Assembly (NCBI GenBank): GCA_964511625.1
Contig: CAZEJG010000007.1
Coordinates: 83,784 to 147,783 of the forward strand
DNA length: 64,000 nt
Direction of reading: 5' to 3'
DNA from: Pseudohoeflea sp964511625
GTDB taxonomy: Bacteria; Pseudomonadota; Alphaproteobacteria; Rhizobiales; Rhizobiaceae
Each line of letters starts with the position of its first letter. Position 1 is the first letter of the stretch. This document shows, in pieces, positions 25,032 to 33,450 of this stretch. Position numbers and translations under genes: made by a program. The notes beneath the pieces were generated by a model. It did no database searches. It was not told the DNA's origin and was given only the letters and a program-made list of their open reading frames with translations.

Positions 25032-25907
25032 ATGGCAAACCAGAATTCACTGCAACACACCGCCGGCGGTATCGCCTTCATGTGCGCCGGCGTCGCCAGC
25101 CTCTGCGTCAACGACGCCATGGCCAAGCTGCTGACCGCCACCTATTCGCCGCTGCAGATCCTGTTCATGCGCAACGTCATCGCGTTGCCACTGGCGATCG
25201 CGCTGACGATCGCCATGAGCGGCGTTCCCGCACTGCGCTCGCACCGGCCGCTCGCCCATCTGCTGCGTGGCTTCCTGTGGATCGCGGCCACCATGTTCTT
25301 CTTCACCAGCCTCATGCATCTGGGGCTCGCCGAAGCGACCGCGATCATCTTCGTAGCCCCGCTCTTCATCACCGCCATCTCGGCAATCTTTCTGCGCGAG
25401 CATGTCGGCTGGCGGCGCTGGCTGGCGGTGCTGATCGGTTTCGCCGGCGTCCTCGTCGTCGTCAGACCGGGCGGGGCTGCTTTCCAGCCCGCGGCATTGC
25501 TGCCGGTGGGCGCGGCGATCGTCTATGCGGTGCTGATGATCAGTTCGCGCTTCGTCGACAAGCGCGAGACGGTCTGGACGCTGCTTCTGTGGCTCACAGG
25601 AACCGGCGCGTTCCTCAGCGCCTTCGTCGTGCCCTTCGTCTGGGTGCCGCTCAGGGGGGAGGACGTCTGGCTGTTTCTCGGCGTCGCCGTTTTCGGCACC
25701 GCCGGCATGACGATGATGAGCCAGGCCTTCCGCATGGCACCGGCCGCCGTGGTGGCGCCGCTCGATTATACCGCGCTGATCTGGGCCACCGGACTGGGGT
25801 TCCTGATCTGGGGCGATGTGCCCGACCTCGCCACCTATCTGGGTGCCGCCGTCATCATCGCGAGCGGCATCTACGTCATCCTGCGAGAAAGCCGCGTGAA
25901 GGCGTGA
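25032..25907 (+). CDS. DMT-family (EamA) transporter
   Basis: A 291-residue inner-membrane protein with ten predicted helices in two EamA repeats, for example LRGFLWIAATMFFFTSL in the first half and PAAVVAPLDYTALIWATGLG in the second. The family exports or imports amino acids, nucleosides and other metabolites; substrate unknown. It is divergent from mutY, with an 86-bp gap. Confidence 0.88.
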   Translation: MANQNSLQHTAGGIAFMCAGVASLCVNDAMAKLLTATYSPLQILFMRNVIALPLAIALTIAMSGVPALRSHRPLAHLLRGFLWIAATMFFFTSLMHLGLAEATAIIFVAPLFITAISAIFLREHVGWRRWLAVLIGFAGVLVVVRPGGAAFQPAALLPVGAAIVYAVLMISSRFVDKRETVWTLLLWLTGTGAFLSAFVVPFVWVPLRGEDVWLFLGVAVFGTAGMTMMSQAFRMAPAAVVAPLDYTALIWATGLGFLIWGDVPDLATYLGAAVIIASGIYVILRESRVKA

Positions 25908-26007
25908 TCCTCTCCACAGGCCTCGCGCGTGGCTGCTCGCCTCGGGCGGAAGGTCCGTGCTATCCTCGTGGTTCGTCACCCCGAACGGAAGGCCTGTGAG
26001 CCCGCCC

Positions 26008-26511
26008 ATGTCCTACAAGCCGCGACAGGCCCGAAGCCTCGCCGACCTCGCCAACAGGCTGGTCGACCCGCTGCTTGCGCGCAAGGCCGGCATCAACACC
26101 ATGCTCCTGTCCTCCTGGGGCACGATCGTCGGCGAGCGTTTTGCCGACACCTCGCGGCCCGAACGCATCCGCTGGTCGCGCGACAACGGCGAGACCGAGA
26201 GCGGGGCGGGGTTCTCGCCCGGACAGCTCACCGTCGCCTGCGAGGGCGCGAGTGCCGTCTTCCTCATGCATGAGGAACGCGAACTCGTTTCCCGCGTCAA
26301 CGCCTTCTTCGGCTTCCCCGCCGTCGACCGCATCCGCTTCGTCCAGAAGCCGGTGCGCCAGACACCGCCGCGTCCAGAGCCGAAGACGCTCGACCGGCTG
26401 CAGAGGAAGAAGCTCGACACCATGCTCGAGGAGGTCGAGGACCCCACGCTCCGCGCCGCGCTGGAAAGGCTCGGAACAGGCGTGATGACCCGCAAATCCC
26501 GCCGGACTTGA
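26008..26511 (+). CDS. DUF721 / DciA-like protein
   Basis: A 167-residue DUF721 protein, the domain found in DciA, which helps load the replicative helicase in bacteria without DnaC. The core is LADLANRLVDPLLARKAG, SWGTIVGERFADTSRPERI and GQLTVACEGASAVFLMHEERELVSRVNAFFG. The C-terminal tail is basic and Pro-rich. The start is uncertain: the ATG at 26008 or a GTG at 25996 with GGAAGG close upstream. It is followed by the structured leader of the cyclopropane synthase gene. Confidence 0.85.
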   Translation: MSYKPRQARSLADLANRLVDPLLARKAGINTMLLSSWGTIVGERFADTSRPERIRWSRDNGETESGAGFSPGQLTVACEGASAVFLMHEERELVSRVNAFFGFPAVDRIRFVQKPVRQTPPRPEPKTLDRLQRKKLDTMLEEVEDPTLRAALERLGTGVMTRKSRRT

Positions 26512-26599
26512 TTTCCTTTCGTTCAGCGCTTTTTAATACTTAAGGCGGAGTTGCGGCGAGCATCGTCCGTTTGAAGTCATCTCGAGCGGCGGGATGGCA

Positions 26600-26689
26600 A
26601 AGGGTTCTACTAGGGGCAAGCCGGAAGGGGCGGAGCGCCGGATGGTGAGGCACCCGGAGGGTACGAACCCCTGCGGCGAGGTCTAGCGT
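26600..26689 (+). ncRNA. Candidate structured 5' leader of the cyclopropane synthase gene
   Basis: The 178-bp gap before the synthase contains nested complementary segments. GGGTTC (26602-26607) pairs with GAACCC (26665-26670), GGCG/CGCC closes a GAG loop (26629-26639), and GGTG/CACC closes an AGG loop (26644-26654). A central GGGT (26659-26662) can pair either with ACCC upstream (26652-26655, loop GGA) or with ACCC downstream (26667-26670, loop ACGA). The alternatives are mutually exclusive and lie 5-20 nt before the ribosome site GGCGAGG (26675-26681). I do not recognise an Rfam family. Confidence 0.4.
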
Positions 26690-27961
26690 ATGAGTCTTCT
26701 CGATCCCATTCTTCACAAGGCCATCAAGGCGGGTCGCCTGAAGGTTACCAAGGTGGACGGCAGCCACGTCCAGTACGGCGGCGAGGCGCCGGGGCCTGAC
26801 GCGGCTATACGTTTCACCGATCCCGCGGTCGAGCGGCAAATCCTGTTCAATCCCGAATTGGGCGGTCCGGAAGCCTATATGGATGACAAGATCGTCATCG
26901 AGGAGGGGACGCTCCACGATGTGATCCGGATTTTCATGATCAATCGCGAGCGGCTCAACCAGACGCCCTTCCAGCGGTTCTGGCAGGAAGTCGCACACCG
27001 CTTCCGCTTCATCCAGCAGAACAATGTGGGCGGGCGGGCCAAGAAGAACGTCTCGGTTCATTATGACATCGGCGAGGACATCTACCGGCTCTTCCTCGAC
27101 CGCGACATGCAGTATTCCTGCGCCTATTTCCCGACCGGCGAGGAGAGCCTGGAAGAGGCCCAGACGCTCAAGAAACGCCATATCGCCGCCAAGCTGCAAA
27201 TCCGCGACGGCCAGAAAATCCTCGATATCGGCTGCGGCTGGGGCGGCATGGGTCTCTATCTCGCCCATCTCGCCGATGTGGAAGTCGTGGGCGTCACCCT
27301 GTCCGAACGGCAGCTGAAGGTCGCGAGGCGGCGCGCGGAAATCCTCGGCGTCTCCGACCGGGTGCGCTTCGAGTTGCGCGATTACAGGGAGGTCAACGAG
27401 ACGTTCGACCGCATCGTTTCGGTCGGTATGCTCGAACATGTGGGTGCCGGCTATCTCAGGGAATATTTCAACACCGTGCGGTCCCGCCTCGACGAGGACG
27501 GCGTGGCGCTGATCCATGCCATCTCCTCGATCGCCCCGCCGGGCGGCTCTATGCCGTTCTTGCACAAGTATATCTTCCCGGGCGGCTATACCCCGTCGCT
27601 GTCGGAAACCATGACGGCGGTCGAACATGCCAATCTCTGGCTTCTCGATTGCGAGATCTTGCGCATGCATTACGGCTACACGCTGGCCCACTGGCGCGCC
27701 CGTTTCGAGGCCAACCGGGCGACCGCGGCGCAGATCATGGACGAACGTTTCTGCAAGATGTGGGAGCTGTATCTGTCGATGTGCGAAGCCACCTTCATGG
27801 ACGGCACCTCGCATGTCTTCCAGCTCCAGCTCGGCAACAAGCGGGATGCCGCGCCGATCACCCGGGACTACATGATGGCCGAGGAAGAACGCCTTGCCGC
27901 GCTCGAAACCGGCTTTCTCGACAAGGTCGTCTCTTCGGCACCGATGGCGCTCGGCAATTGA
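26690..27961 (+). CDS. cfa: Cyclopropane-fatty-acyl-phospholipid synthase family methyltransferase
   Basis: SAM-dependent enzyme adding a methylene bridge to unsaturated acyl chains of membrane phospholipids. The 423-residue protein has the N-terminal lipid-binding region, KNVSVHYDIGEDIYRLFLD, CAYFPTGEESLEEAQ (the bicarbonate/active-site region), the SAM motif LDIGCGWGGMG near residues 180-190 and VSVGMLEHVG. Several paralogues exist in rhizobia, so the precise activity (cyclopropane synthase or related methyltransferase) is inferred. The ATG at 26690 has GGCGAGG 8 nt upstream. Confidence 0.92.
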   Translation: MSLLDPILHKAIKAGRLKVTKVDGSHVQYGGEAPGPDAAIRFTDPAVERQILFNPELGGPEAYMDDKIVIEEGTLHDVIRIFMINRERLNQTPFQRFWQEVAHRFRFIQQNNVGGRAKKNVSVHYDIGEDIYRLFLDRDMQYSCAYFPTGEESLEEAQTLKKRHIAAKLQIRDGQKILDIGCGWGGMGLYLAHLADVEVVGVTLSERQLKVARRRAEILGVSDRVRFELRDYREVNETFDRIVSVGMLEHVGAGYLREYFNTVRSRLDEDGVALIHAISSIAPPGGSMPFLHKYIFPGGYTPSLSETMTAVEHANLWLLDCEILRMHYGYTLAHWRARFEANRATAAQIMDERFCKMWELYLSMCEATFMDGTSHVFQLQLGNKRDAAPITRDYMMAEEERLAALETGFLDKVVSSAPMALGN

Positions 27962-28120
27962 GGGGCGTCGTCCGCCGCGACATCACATCGCTGTGAGGCG
28001 GCGCGCTCTTGTTTGGCCACATTTGAACCTATAGGACAACGGGAACCGCCGCAGGCCGGCAGCAGCGCTGTCGATTGCGGCAGCAGGCCCGAACCGAACG
28101 ATAGACAGGGAACTTACATC

Positions 28121-28927
28121 ATGGCTTCATTGTCCAGCAGGCTCACGACCGCGCTCTCGGCCGCGGTGATCGCTCTCGTGCTTTCGGCCTGTTCCGACAG
28201 CTCGGACAACCCGGTGAAGGCAGAAGTGCCGGCACCGTCGATGGAAACGACGGCTTCCGTGACGCCGGTCGCCGACGAGGTAGCGCCGGCCACCGAGAAG
28301 TCCGGCACCGTCGAACTGGCCCAGGCCGACACCGCTGCCGGAACCGATGCGGCGCCCGTCGAGGCGCCCGAAGCGCGCGGCGATGTCGACATGGACAAGG
28401 TGCTCGCACCCGGCCCGCTCAAGGAAATGGCGATCGGCGAGGACAACGCGCCCGTGACCATCGTCGAATACATGTCGATGACCTGCCCGCACTGCCGCCA
28501 GTTCCACGAGGAGACCTATCCGGCGCTCAAGGAAAAATACATCGACACCGGCAAGGTGCGGTTCATTCTGCGCGAATTCCCGCTCGACCCGCGCGCCGCC
28601 GCCGCCATCATGCTCGCCCGTTGCGCGCCCAACGACCAGTATTTCCCCATGGTTGACGTGCTGTTCAAGCGCCAGACCGTCTGGGCCACCGCACAGGATG
28701 CCCGCACCGAACTTCTCAATATCGCCAAGCTGGCCGGTTTTACACAGGAGAGCTTTGAGGCTTGCTTGACGAACCAGCAGCTTCTCGATGATGTGAACAG
28801 CGTCAGAACCACGGCCGCCGAGGATTTCGGGGTCGACGCGACGCCGACTTTCTTCATCGATGGAAAGCGGTATTCGGGGGATATGTCGATTGGTCAGATG
28901 TCTGCCATTATCGACCCGCTGCTTTGA
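28121..28927 (+). CDS. DsbA-family thiol-disulfide lipoprotein
   Basis: A 268-residue envelope oxidoreductase. It has a lipobox LSAC with Cys24, an Ala/Pro/Glu-rich linker of about 75 residues and a DsbA-like thioredoxin fold with active site CPHC (Cys122, Cys125) and the cis-Pro region DATPTFFIDG. It is related to the BdbD/DsbA group with an alpha-helical insertion, and probably oxidises or isomerises disulfides of exported proteins. It sits just upstream of smc, as in other rhizobia, and is separated from it by a strong hairpin. Confidence 0.92.
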   Translation: MASLSSRLTTALSAAVIALVLSACSDSSDNPVKAEVPAPSMETTASVTPVADEVAPATEKSGTVELAQADTAAGTDAAPVEAPEARGDVDMDKVLAPGPLKEMAIGEDNAPVTIVEYMSMTCPHCRQFHEETYPALKEKYIDTGKVRFILREFPLDPRAAAAIMLARCAPNDQYFPMVDVLFKRQTVWATAQDARTELLNIAKLAGFTQESFEACLTNQQLLDDVNSVRTTAAEDFGVDATPTFFIDGKRYSGDMSIGQMSAIIDPLL

Positions 28928-28934
28928 TTTCAAA

Positions 28935-28980
28935 GTGCGGAAGCCGCGGGTGGTGACGCCCGCGGCTTCCGCACGTCTTA
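28935..28980 (+). terminator. 16-bp hairpin between the DsbA-like gene and smc
   Basis: The 16 bases at 28935-28950 are perfectly complementary to 28959-28974 (GC-rich core CCGCGG), with an 8-nt loop. The T-tail (GTCTTA) is poor, but the stem is long enough to act as a terminator or as a 3' stabiliser. Confidence 0.7.
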
Positions 28981-29005
28981 ACCTTGCGACCGGAGGCGCC
29001 CGGTC

Positions 29006-32000
29006 GTGAAGTTCAACCGCCTGCGCCTTCTCGGCTTCAAGTCCTTCGTCGAACCCACCGAATTCGTCATCGAGCGCGGCCTGACCGGCGTCGTCGGTCC
29101 CAATGGCTGCGGCAAGTCCAACCTGGTCGAGGCCATGCGTTGGGTGATGGGCGAGAATTCCTACAAGAACATGCGCGCGTCCGGCATGGACGACGTCATC
29201 TTCTCGGGCTCCGGCAACCGCCCGGCGCGCAACACCGCCGAAGTCGGCCTCTATCTCGACAATTCCGACCGCACCGCGCCCGCTGCCTTCAATGATCAGG
29301 ACGAGATCCAGGTCACCCGCCGCATCGAGCGCGAAAGCGGCTCGGTCTACCGGATCAACGGCAAGGAGGCGCGCGCCAAGGACGTCCAGCTCCTCTTCGC
29401 CGACGCCTCCACCGGCGCACGCTCGCCTTCCATGGTGGGGCAGGGCCGTATCGGCGAACTGATCCAGGCCAAGCCGCAGGCCCGCCGCCAGCTGCTCGAA
29501 GAAGCCGCCGGCATTTCCGGCCTCCATTCCCGCCGCCACGAGGCCGAGCTCAGGCTGCGCGCCGCCGAGACCAATCTCGAACGTCTCGACGATGTCACCT
29601 CCGAGCTCGAAAGCCAGATCGAGAGCCTGAAACGCCAGGCCCGCCAGGCCAACCGCTTCCGCGCCCTTTCCGCCGAGATCCGCCAGCTCGAGGCCACGCT
29701 CCTCCACATCCGCTGGAAGGCCGCCAAGGAGGCCGAGGGCGAGGCGGAGAGCGCGCTGTCGCAGGCGACCAGCCTCGTCGCCCAAAAGGCGCAGGAGCAG
29801 ATGGAGGCGGCCAAGACGCAAGGCATCGCCGCCCACAAGCTGCCCGAACTGCGTGATGCCGAGGCGGCCGCCGCCGCGGCTTTGCAGCGGCTGCAAATCG
29901 CCCGCACCCAGATCGAGGAAGAGGCGACCCGCGTCGCCCGCCGCAAGACGGAACTCGAGGAGCGCGTCCGCCAGCTCGAGGCCGATATCGAGCGCGAGAA
30001 CGTGCTGATCGCCGACAATGCCGGCGTTCTCGCCCGGCTCTCGGAAGAGGAAAACGATCTCAACGCCGCGCTTGAAGCCTCCGGCGGCCGCGCGGTCGAG
30101 CTCAAGGAGGCGTATGAGGGCGCCGCAGCGCAACTGGCCGACAGCGAGGCAGAACTCGCCCGTGTCACCGGCCGCCGTGCGGAAGCCGCTGCCGAACGCA
30201 GCCAGCTCGAGAAATCGATCCGCGAGCTCGCCGAGCGCAAGGCCCGGCTCGAAACCCAGGTCGCCCGCCAGGACGCCGAACTGACCGCGCTCGCCGAGCG
30301 CATTGCCGGCCTGCCGGATCCCGCCGCCAAGCGCGCCGATGTCGAGCGCGCTGCGGAAACACTTGCTGCGGCCGAGGCGAAGCTCGCCGAGATCGAGGTG
30401 GGACTGGAAGCGGCGCGCGCCGCCGAGACCGAAGCCCGTGGCCCGGTCGCCGAAGCCAAGGCGCGGCTCAATGCGGCCGAAACCGAGGCACGGACCATCG
30501 CCCGCATGCTCAATGCCGGCGCGAGCTCGGACCTGTTTCCGCCGGTCGTCGACAAGATCAAGGTCGATCGCGGCTTCGAGACCGCGCTCGGTGCCGCGCT
30601 CGGCGACGATCTCGAACTGCCGACCGACACCTCCGCGCCGGCCTACTGGTCGCTCGCGAGCGGCGAGGGCGATCCGCAACTGCCGCCGATCGCCACGCCG
30701 CTTCTCACCCATGTCCGCGCGCCTGCCGAACTCGCCCGCCGCCTCGGCCAGATCGGCATCGTCAGCGATTTCGACACCGCCCTGTCGCTCAAGGCGCAGC
30801 TCAAGCCCGGCCAGCGGCTGGTGACGAAGGACGGTGCCATGGTGCGCTGGGACGGCTATGTCGCCTCTGCCGACGCGCCGACGGCCGCCGCCATGCGGCT
30901 CGAACAGAAGAACCGGCTCGCCGAACTCGACGCCGAGGTAATCGAGGCCACCACCGGCCTGCGTCAGGCAGAGGAAGGGTTGAAACAGGCGAGCGAAAGG
31001 CTCGCGGCGCTTTCGGGTGACCAGCGCACCGCCCGCGACGCGATCCGCGAGGCGACGTCTGCGCTCGGCCGCGCCCGCGACGACCTCGCGGTTGCCGAGA
31101 AGGCGGCCGGCGAACTCGCAAGCCGCCGCGACGTGCTGACCGAATCCCGCGCCCAGGTCGGCGCCCAGCTCGCCGAAAGCGTCGAGGCGCATGAGGATGC
31201 CAGCCGCGCCATGGCCGATGCACCCGATCTCTCCGAACTCGACCGGGCGCTGTCGGAAGTCCAGGCGAAGGTCGCCGGCGACCGCGCCACACTCGCGGAG
31301 GCTCGCGCCGCCCATGAGGGTCTCGAGCGCGAGAATGCCGGCCGTCGCAATCGTCTTTCGGCAATCGGCAACGAGCGTCAGGGCTGGATCGACCGCGCCG
31401 CCAAGGCCGAGAGCCATCTCGCGGCTCTGGCAGAGCGCCTCGCCGGCACCCGCGAGGAAGCCGAGAAGATGGCCGACGCGCCGGACGAGATCGACCTCAA
31501 GCGCCGCCAGCTGATGAGCGAATTGTCGAAGGCGGAGACTGCCCGCAAGGAGGCCGCCGACAGGCTCGCGGTTTCCGAGACCGCATCGCGCGAGGCCGAC
31601 AAGCTGGCGACCGAGGCGATCACCGCGCTGTCGCAGTCACGCGAGGGCAGGGGGCGTGCGGAAGAGCGGCTGATGGCCGCCCGCGAGCGCCGCGAGGAGG
31701 GCGAGGCCCGCATCCGCGAGGCGCTCAATTGCGCCCCTCACGAGGCGATACGCCAGTCCGGCCTCAAGCCCGACGACGCGCTGCCCGACCCGGCGATCCT
31801 TGACCGCAACCTCGACCGTCTCAAGATCGAGCGCGAGCGGCTGGGCGCGGTCAACCTGCGCGCCGAGGACGAGCAGGCCGAACTCTCCGAGCGGCTGCAG
31901 ACGATCGTCACCGAGCGCGAGGACATCATCGAGGCGATCCGCAAGCTGCGCGCCGGCATCCAGAGCCTCAACCGCGAGGGGCGCGAAAGGCTGCTCGCCG

Positions 32001-32467
32001 CCTTCACGATCGTCAACGAGCAGTTCCAGCGTCTCTTCACCCACCTCTTCGGCGGTGGCACCGCCGAGCTTCAGTTGATCGAGAGCGACGACCCCCTGGA
32101 AGCCGGCCTCGAAATCCTCGCCCGTCCTCCGGGCAAGAAGCCGCAGACGATGACGCTTCTGTCGGGCGGCGAACAGGCGCTGACCGCGATGGCGCTGATC
32201 TTTGCGGTGTTCCTGACCAACCCCGCGCCGATCTGCGTGCTCGACGAGGTCGACGCGCCGCTCGACGATCACAATGTCGAGCGCTACTGCAACCTGATGG
32301 ACGAGATGGCGCGGACCACCGAGACCCGCTTCGTCATCATCACCCACAACCCCATCACCATGGCCCGCATGAACCGCCTCTTCGGCGTCACCATGGCCGA
32401 ACAGGGCGTCAGCCAGCTGGTCTCCGTCGACCTCGAAACCGCCGAACAGCTGCGCGAGGCGAGCTAG
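29006..32467 (+). CDS. smc: Chromosome segregation protein SMC
   Basis: Core ATPase of bacterial condensin, with ScpA/ScpB encoded elsewhere. The 1153-residue protein has Walker A GPNGCGKS at 31-38, long coiled-coil arms rich in Ala, Glu and Arg, a hinge at about 500-640, the ABC signature LSGGEQALTAMA at about 1052 and Walker B ICVLDEVDAPLDD at about 1076. The GTG at 29006 begins the canonical MKFNRLRLLGFKSF. Its last 4 nt overlap the convergent VOC gene. Confidence 0.97.
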   Translation: MKFNRLRLLGFKSFVEPTEFVIERGLTGVVGPNGCGKSNLVEAMRWVMGENSYKNMRASGMDDVIFSGSGNRPARNTAEVGLYLDNSDRTAPAAFNDQDEIQVTRRIERESGSVYRINGKEARAKDVQLLFADASTGARSPSMVGQGRIGELIQAKPQARRQLLEEAAGISGLHSRRHEAELRLRAAETNLERLDDVTSELESQIESLKRQARQANRFRALSAEIRQLEATLLHIRWKAAKEAEGEAESALSQATSLVAQKAQEQMEAAKTQGIAAHKLPELRDAEAAAAAALQRLQIARTQIEEEATRVARRKTELEERVRQLEADIERENVLIADNAGVLARLSEEENDLNAALEASGGRAVELKEAYEGAAAQLADSEAELARVTGRRAEAAAERSQLEKSIRELAERKARLETQVARQDAELTALAERIAGLPDPAAKRADVERAAETLAAAEAKLAEIEVGLEAARAAETEARGPVAEAKARLNAAETEARTIARMLNAGASSDLFPPVVDKIKVDRGFETALGAALGDDLELPTDTSAPAYWSLASGEGDPQLPPIATPLLTHVRAPAELARRLGQIGIVSDFDTALSLKAQLKPGQRLVTKDGAMVRWDGYVASADAPTAAAMRLEQKNRLAELDAEVIEATTGLRQAEEGLKQASERLAALSGDQRTARDAIREATSALGRARDDLAVAEKAAGELASRRDVLTESRAQVGAQLAESVEAHEDASRAMADAPDLSELDRALSEVQAKVAGDRATLAEARAAHEGLERENAGRRNRLSAIGNERQGWIDRAAKAESHLAALAERLAGTREEAEKMADAPDEIDLKRRQLMSELSKAETARKEAADRLAVSETASREADKLATEAITALSQSREGRGRAEERLMAARERREEGEARIREALNCAPHEAIRQSGLKPDDALPDPAILDRNLDRLKIERERLGAVNLRAEDEQAELSERLQTIVTEREDIIEAIRKLRAGIQSLNREGRERLLAAFTIVNEQFQRLFTHLFGGGTAELQLIESDDPLEAGLEILARPPGKKPQTMTLLSGGEQALTAMALIFAVFLTNPAPICVLDEVDAPLDDHNVERYCNLMDEMARTTETRFVIITHNPITMARMNRLFGVTMAEQGVSQLVSVDLETAEQLREAS

Positions 32468-32811
32468 GTTTCGCTCCACACCGCCAGCTCGTTGCCGGCC
32501 GGATCGGTGAAGTGGAACCGCCGGCCGCCGGGGAAGGGGAAGATGTCTTTCACGATTGTGCCGCCGGCTTCGGTGACGGCCGCGCGCGTAGCCTCCAGAT
32601 CCTCCGAATAGAGAACCGGCAGCGGCCTGGTCAGGTAACTTTCCGGCGTGCCGTCGAAGCCGCCGTCCAGTCCCTCCGAAAACGCCGCATAGCTCGGGCC
32701 GTAATCGGTGAAGGCCCAGTCGAAGGCGCGCACATAGAACGCCTTGACGCTGTCGATCGATCCTTTCGGCGCGGGCATTTCCAGATAGTCGAGCTTGCCG
32801 GTCTTGCGCAT
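32464..32811 (-). CDS. VOC-family (glyoxalase-like) protein
   Basis: A 115-residue single VOC domain of the type with an N-terminal LDYLEMPAPKGSIDSVKAFYVRAFDW and a closing RRFHFTDPAGNELAVWSE, where a metal-ligand Glu normally lies in the final strand. Members include glyoxalases, dioxygenases and antibiotic-binding proteins; the substrate is unknown. It converges on smc with a 4-nt overlap. Confidence 0.88.
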   Translation of the reverse strand: MRKTGKLDYLEMPAPKGSIDSVKAFYVRAFDWAFTDYGPSYAAFSEGLDGGFDGTPESYLTRPLPVLYSEDLEATRAAVTEAGGTIVKDIFPFPGGRRFHFTDPAGNELAVWSET

Positions 32812-32908
32812 AACGCGTCTCCCTGGGTGATAAATGTTCCTGAAATGTTCTATTCCCGCCGGCGTCCGATGGCAAGTGCAGTTCGCCCCGCGACGCGCCG
32901 GCTGTGGA

Positions 32909-33361
32909 TTACAGCCTTATCGCCGTCTCCTCCTTGGCTGTGCGGATCACCATCATCGTGAAGAAGCGGGCGACGTTGGTCTGGTCGCGGAACAGCCGCT
33001 CGCACAGCGCGTCGTATTCCTCCATGTCAACGAGGCGCAGCATGAGGACCACGTCGGTCTCGCCGGTGACCGACCAGGCGCTAAAGACGGCTTCCTCGGC
33101 AACTGCGATGTCGAGAAACCGGCGCATGTGCTGGTCGCCGTGCAGTTTCAGTTCCACCGTCACCAGCGCCTTGATGCCGCGCCCGGCACGCGCCGGATTG
33201 AGGATGGCGACGATCCTGTCGATGACGCCGCTTTTCTTCAGCTTCTGCACCCGTCGCAGACAGGTCGAGGGCGACAGGCCTACCTCCTCGGCCATGTCCG
33301 CATTGGTGCGGGAAGCGTCGCGCTGCATCAGGTTGAGGAGCTTGCGGTCGATCCGGTCCAT
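32909..33361 (-). CDS. Lrp/AsnC family transcriptional regulator
   Basis: A 150-residue feast/famine regulator with an N-terminal winged helix (DRIDRKLLNLMQRDASRTNADMA, then LSPSTCLRRVQKL) and a C-terminal RAM ligand-binding domain with GETDVVLMLRLVDMEEY. Start at 33361 (MDRIDRK). It is divergent from a nucleoside-recognition membrane protein; the 89-bp gap holds repeated TGCAAT half-sites, the likely operator. The controlled metabolite is probably an amino acid, but which one is unknown. Confidence 0.93.
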   Translation of the reverse strand: MDRIDRKLLNLMQRDASRTNADMAEEVGLSPSTCLRRVQKLKKSGVIDRIVAILNPARAGRGIKALVTVELKLHGDQHMRRFLDIAVAEEAVFSAWSVTGETDVVLMLRLVDMEEYDALCERLFRDQTNVARFFTMMVIRTAKEETAIRL

Positions 33362-33388
33362 GGGCGCAGTCCTGGGGCAGGAGGAGTT

Positions 33389-33415
33389 TGCAATAATATT
33401 GCACAAAGCTGCAAT
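33389..33415. promoter_or_regulatory. Probable Lrp/AsnC operator
   Basis: TGCAAT (33389-33394) and ATTGCA (33398-33403) form an inverted repeat with an AAT spacer, and a further direct TGCAAT lies at 33410-33415. The site lies between the divergent Lrp gene and the membrane-protein gene, where autoregulation and control of the target are expected. Confidence 0.6.
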
Positions 33416-33450
33416 CTTTGACCACAAATTCGAAGCGTGACGGGTTAGGC

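Noticed and set aside
26650..26672. tRNA-like T-arm (GGGTACGAACCC) before the cyclopropane synthase gene
   Set aside because: No acceptor, D or anticodon stems can be built around it; it fits better as part of the leader hairpins.
28127..31417. A 1096-codon minus-strand frame antisense to smc
   Set aside because: Shadow of the GC-rich coiled-coil coding strand; low-complexity Gly/Ala/Leu/Arg composition, no domain, no ribosome site, and smc is certain.
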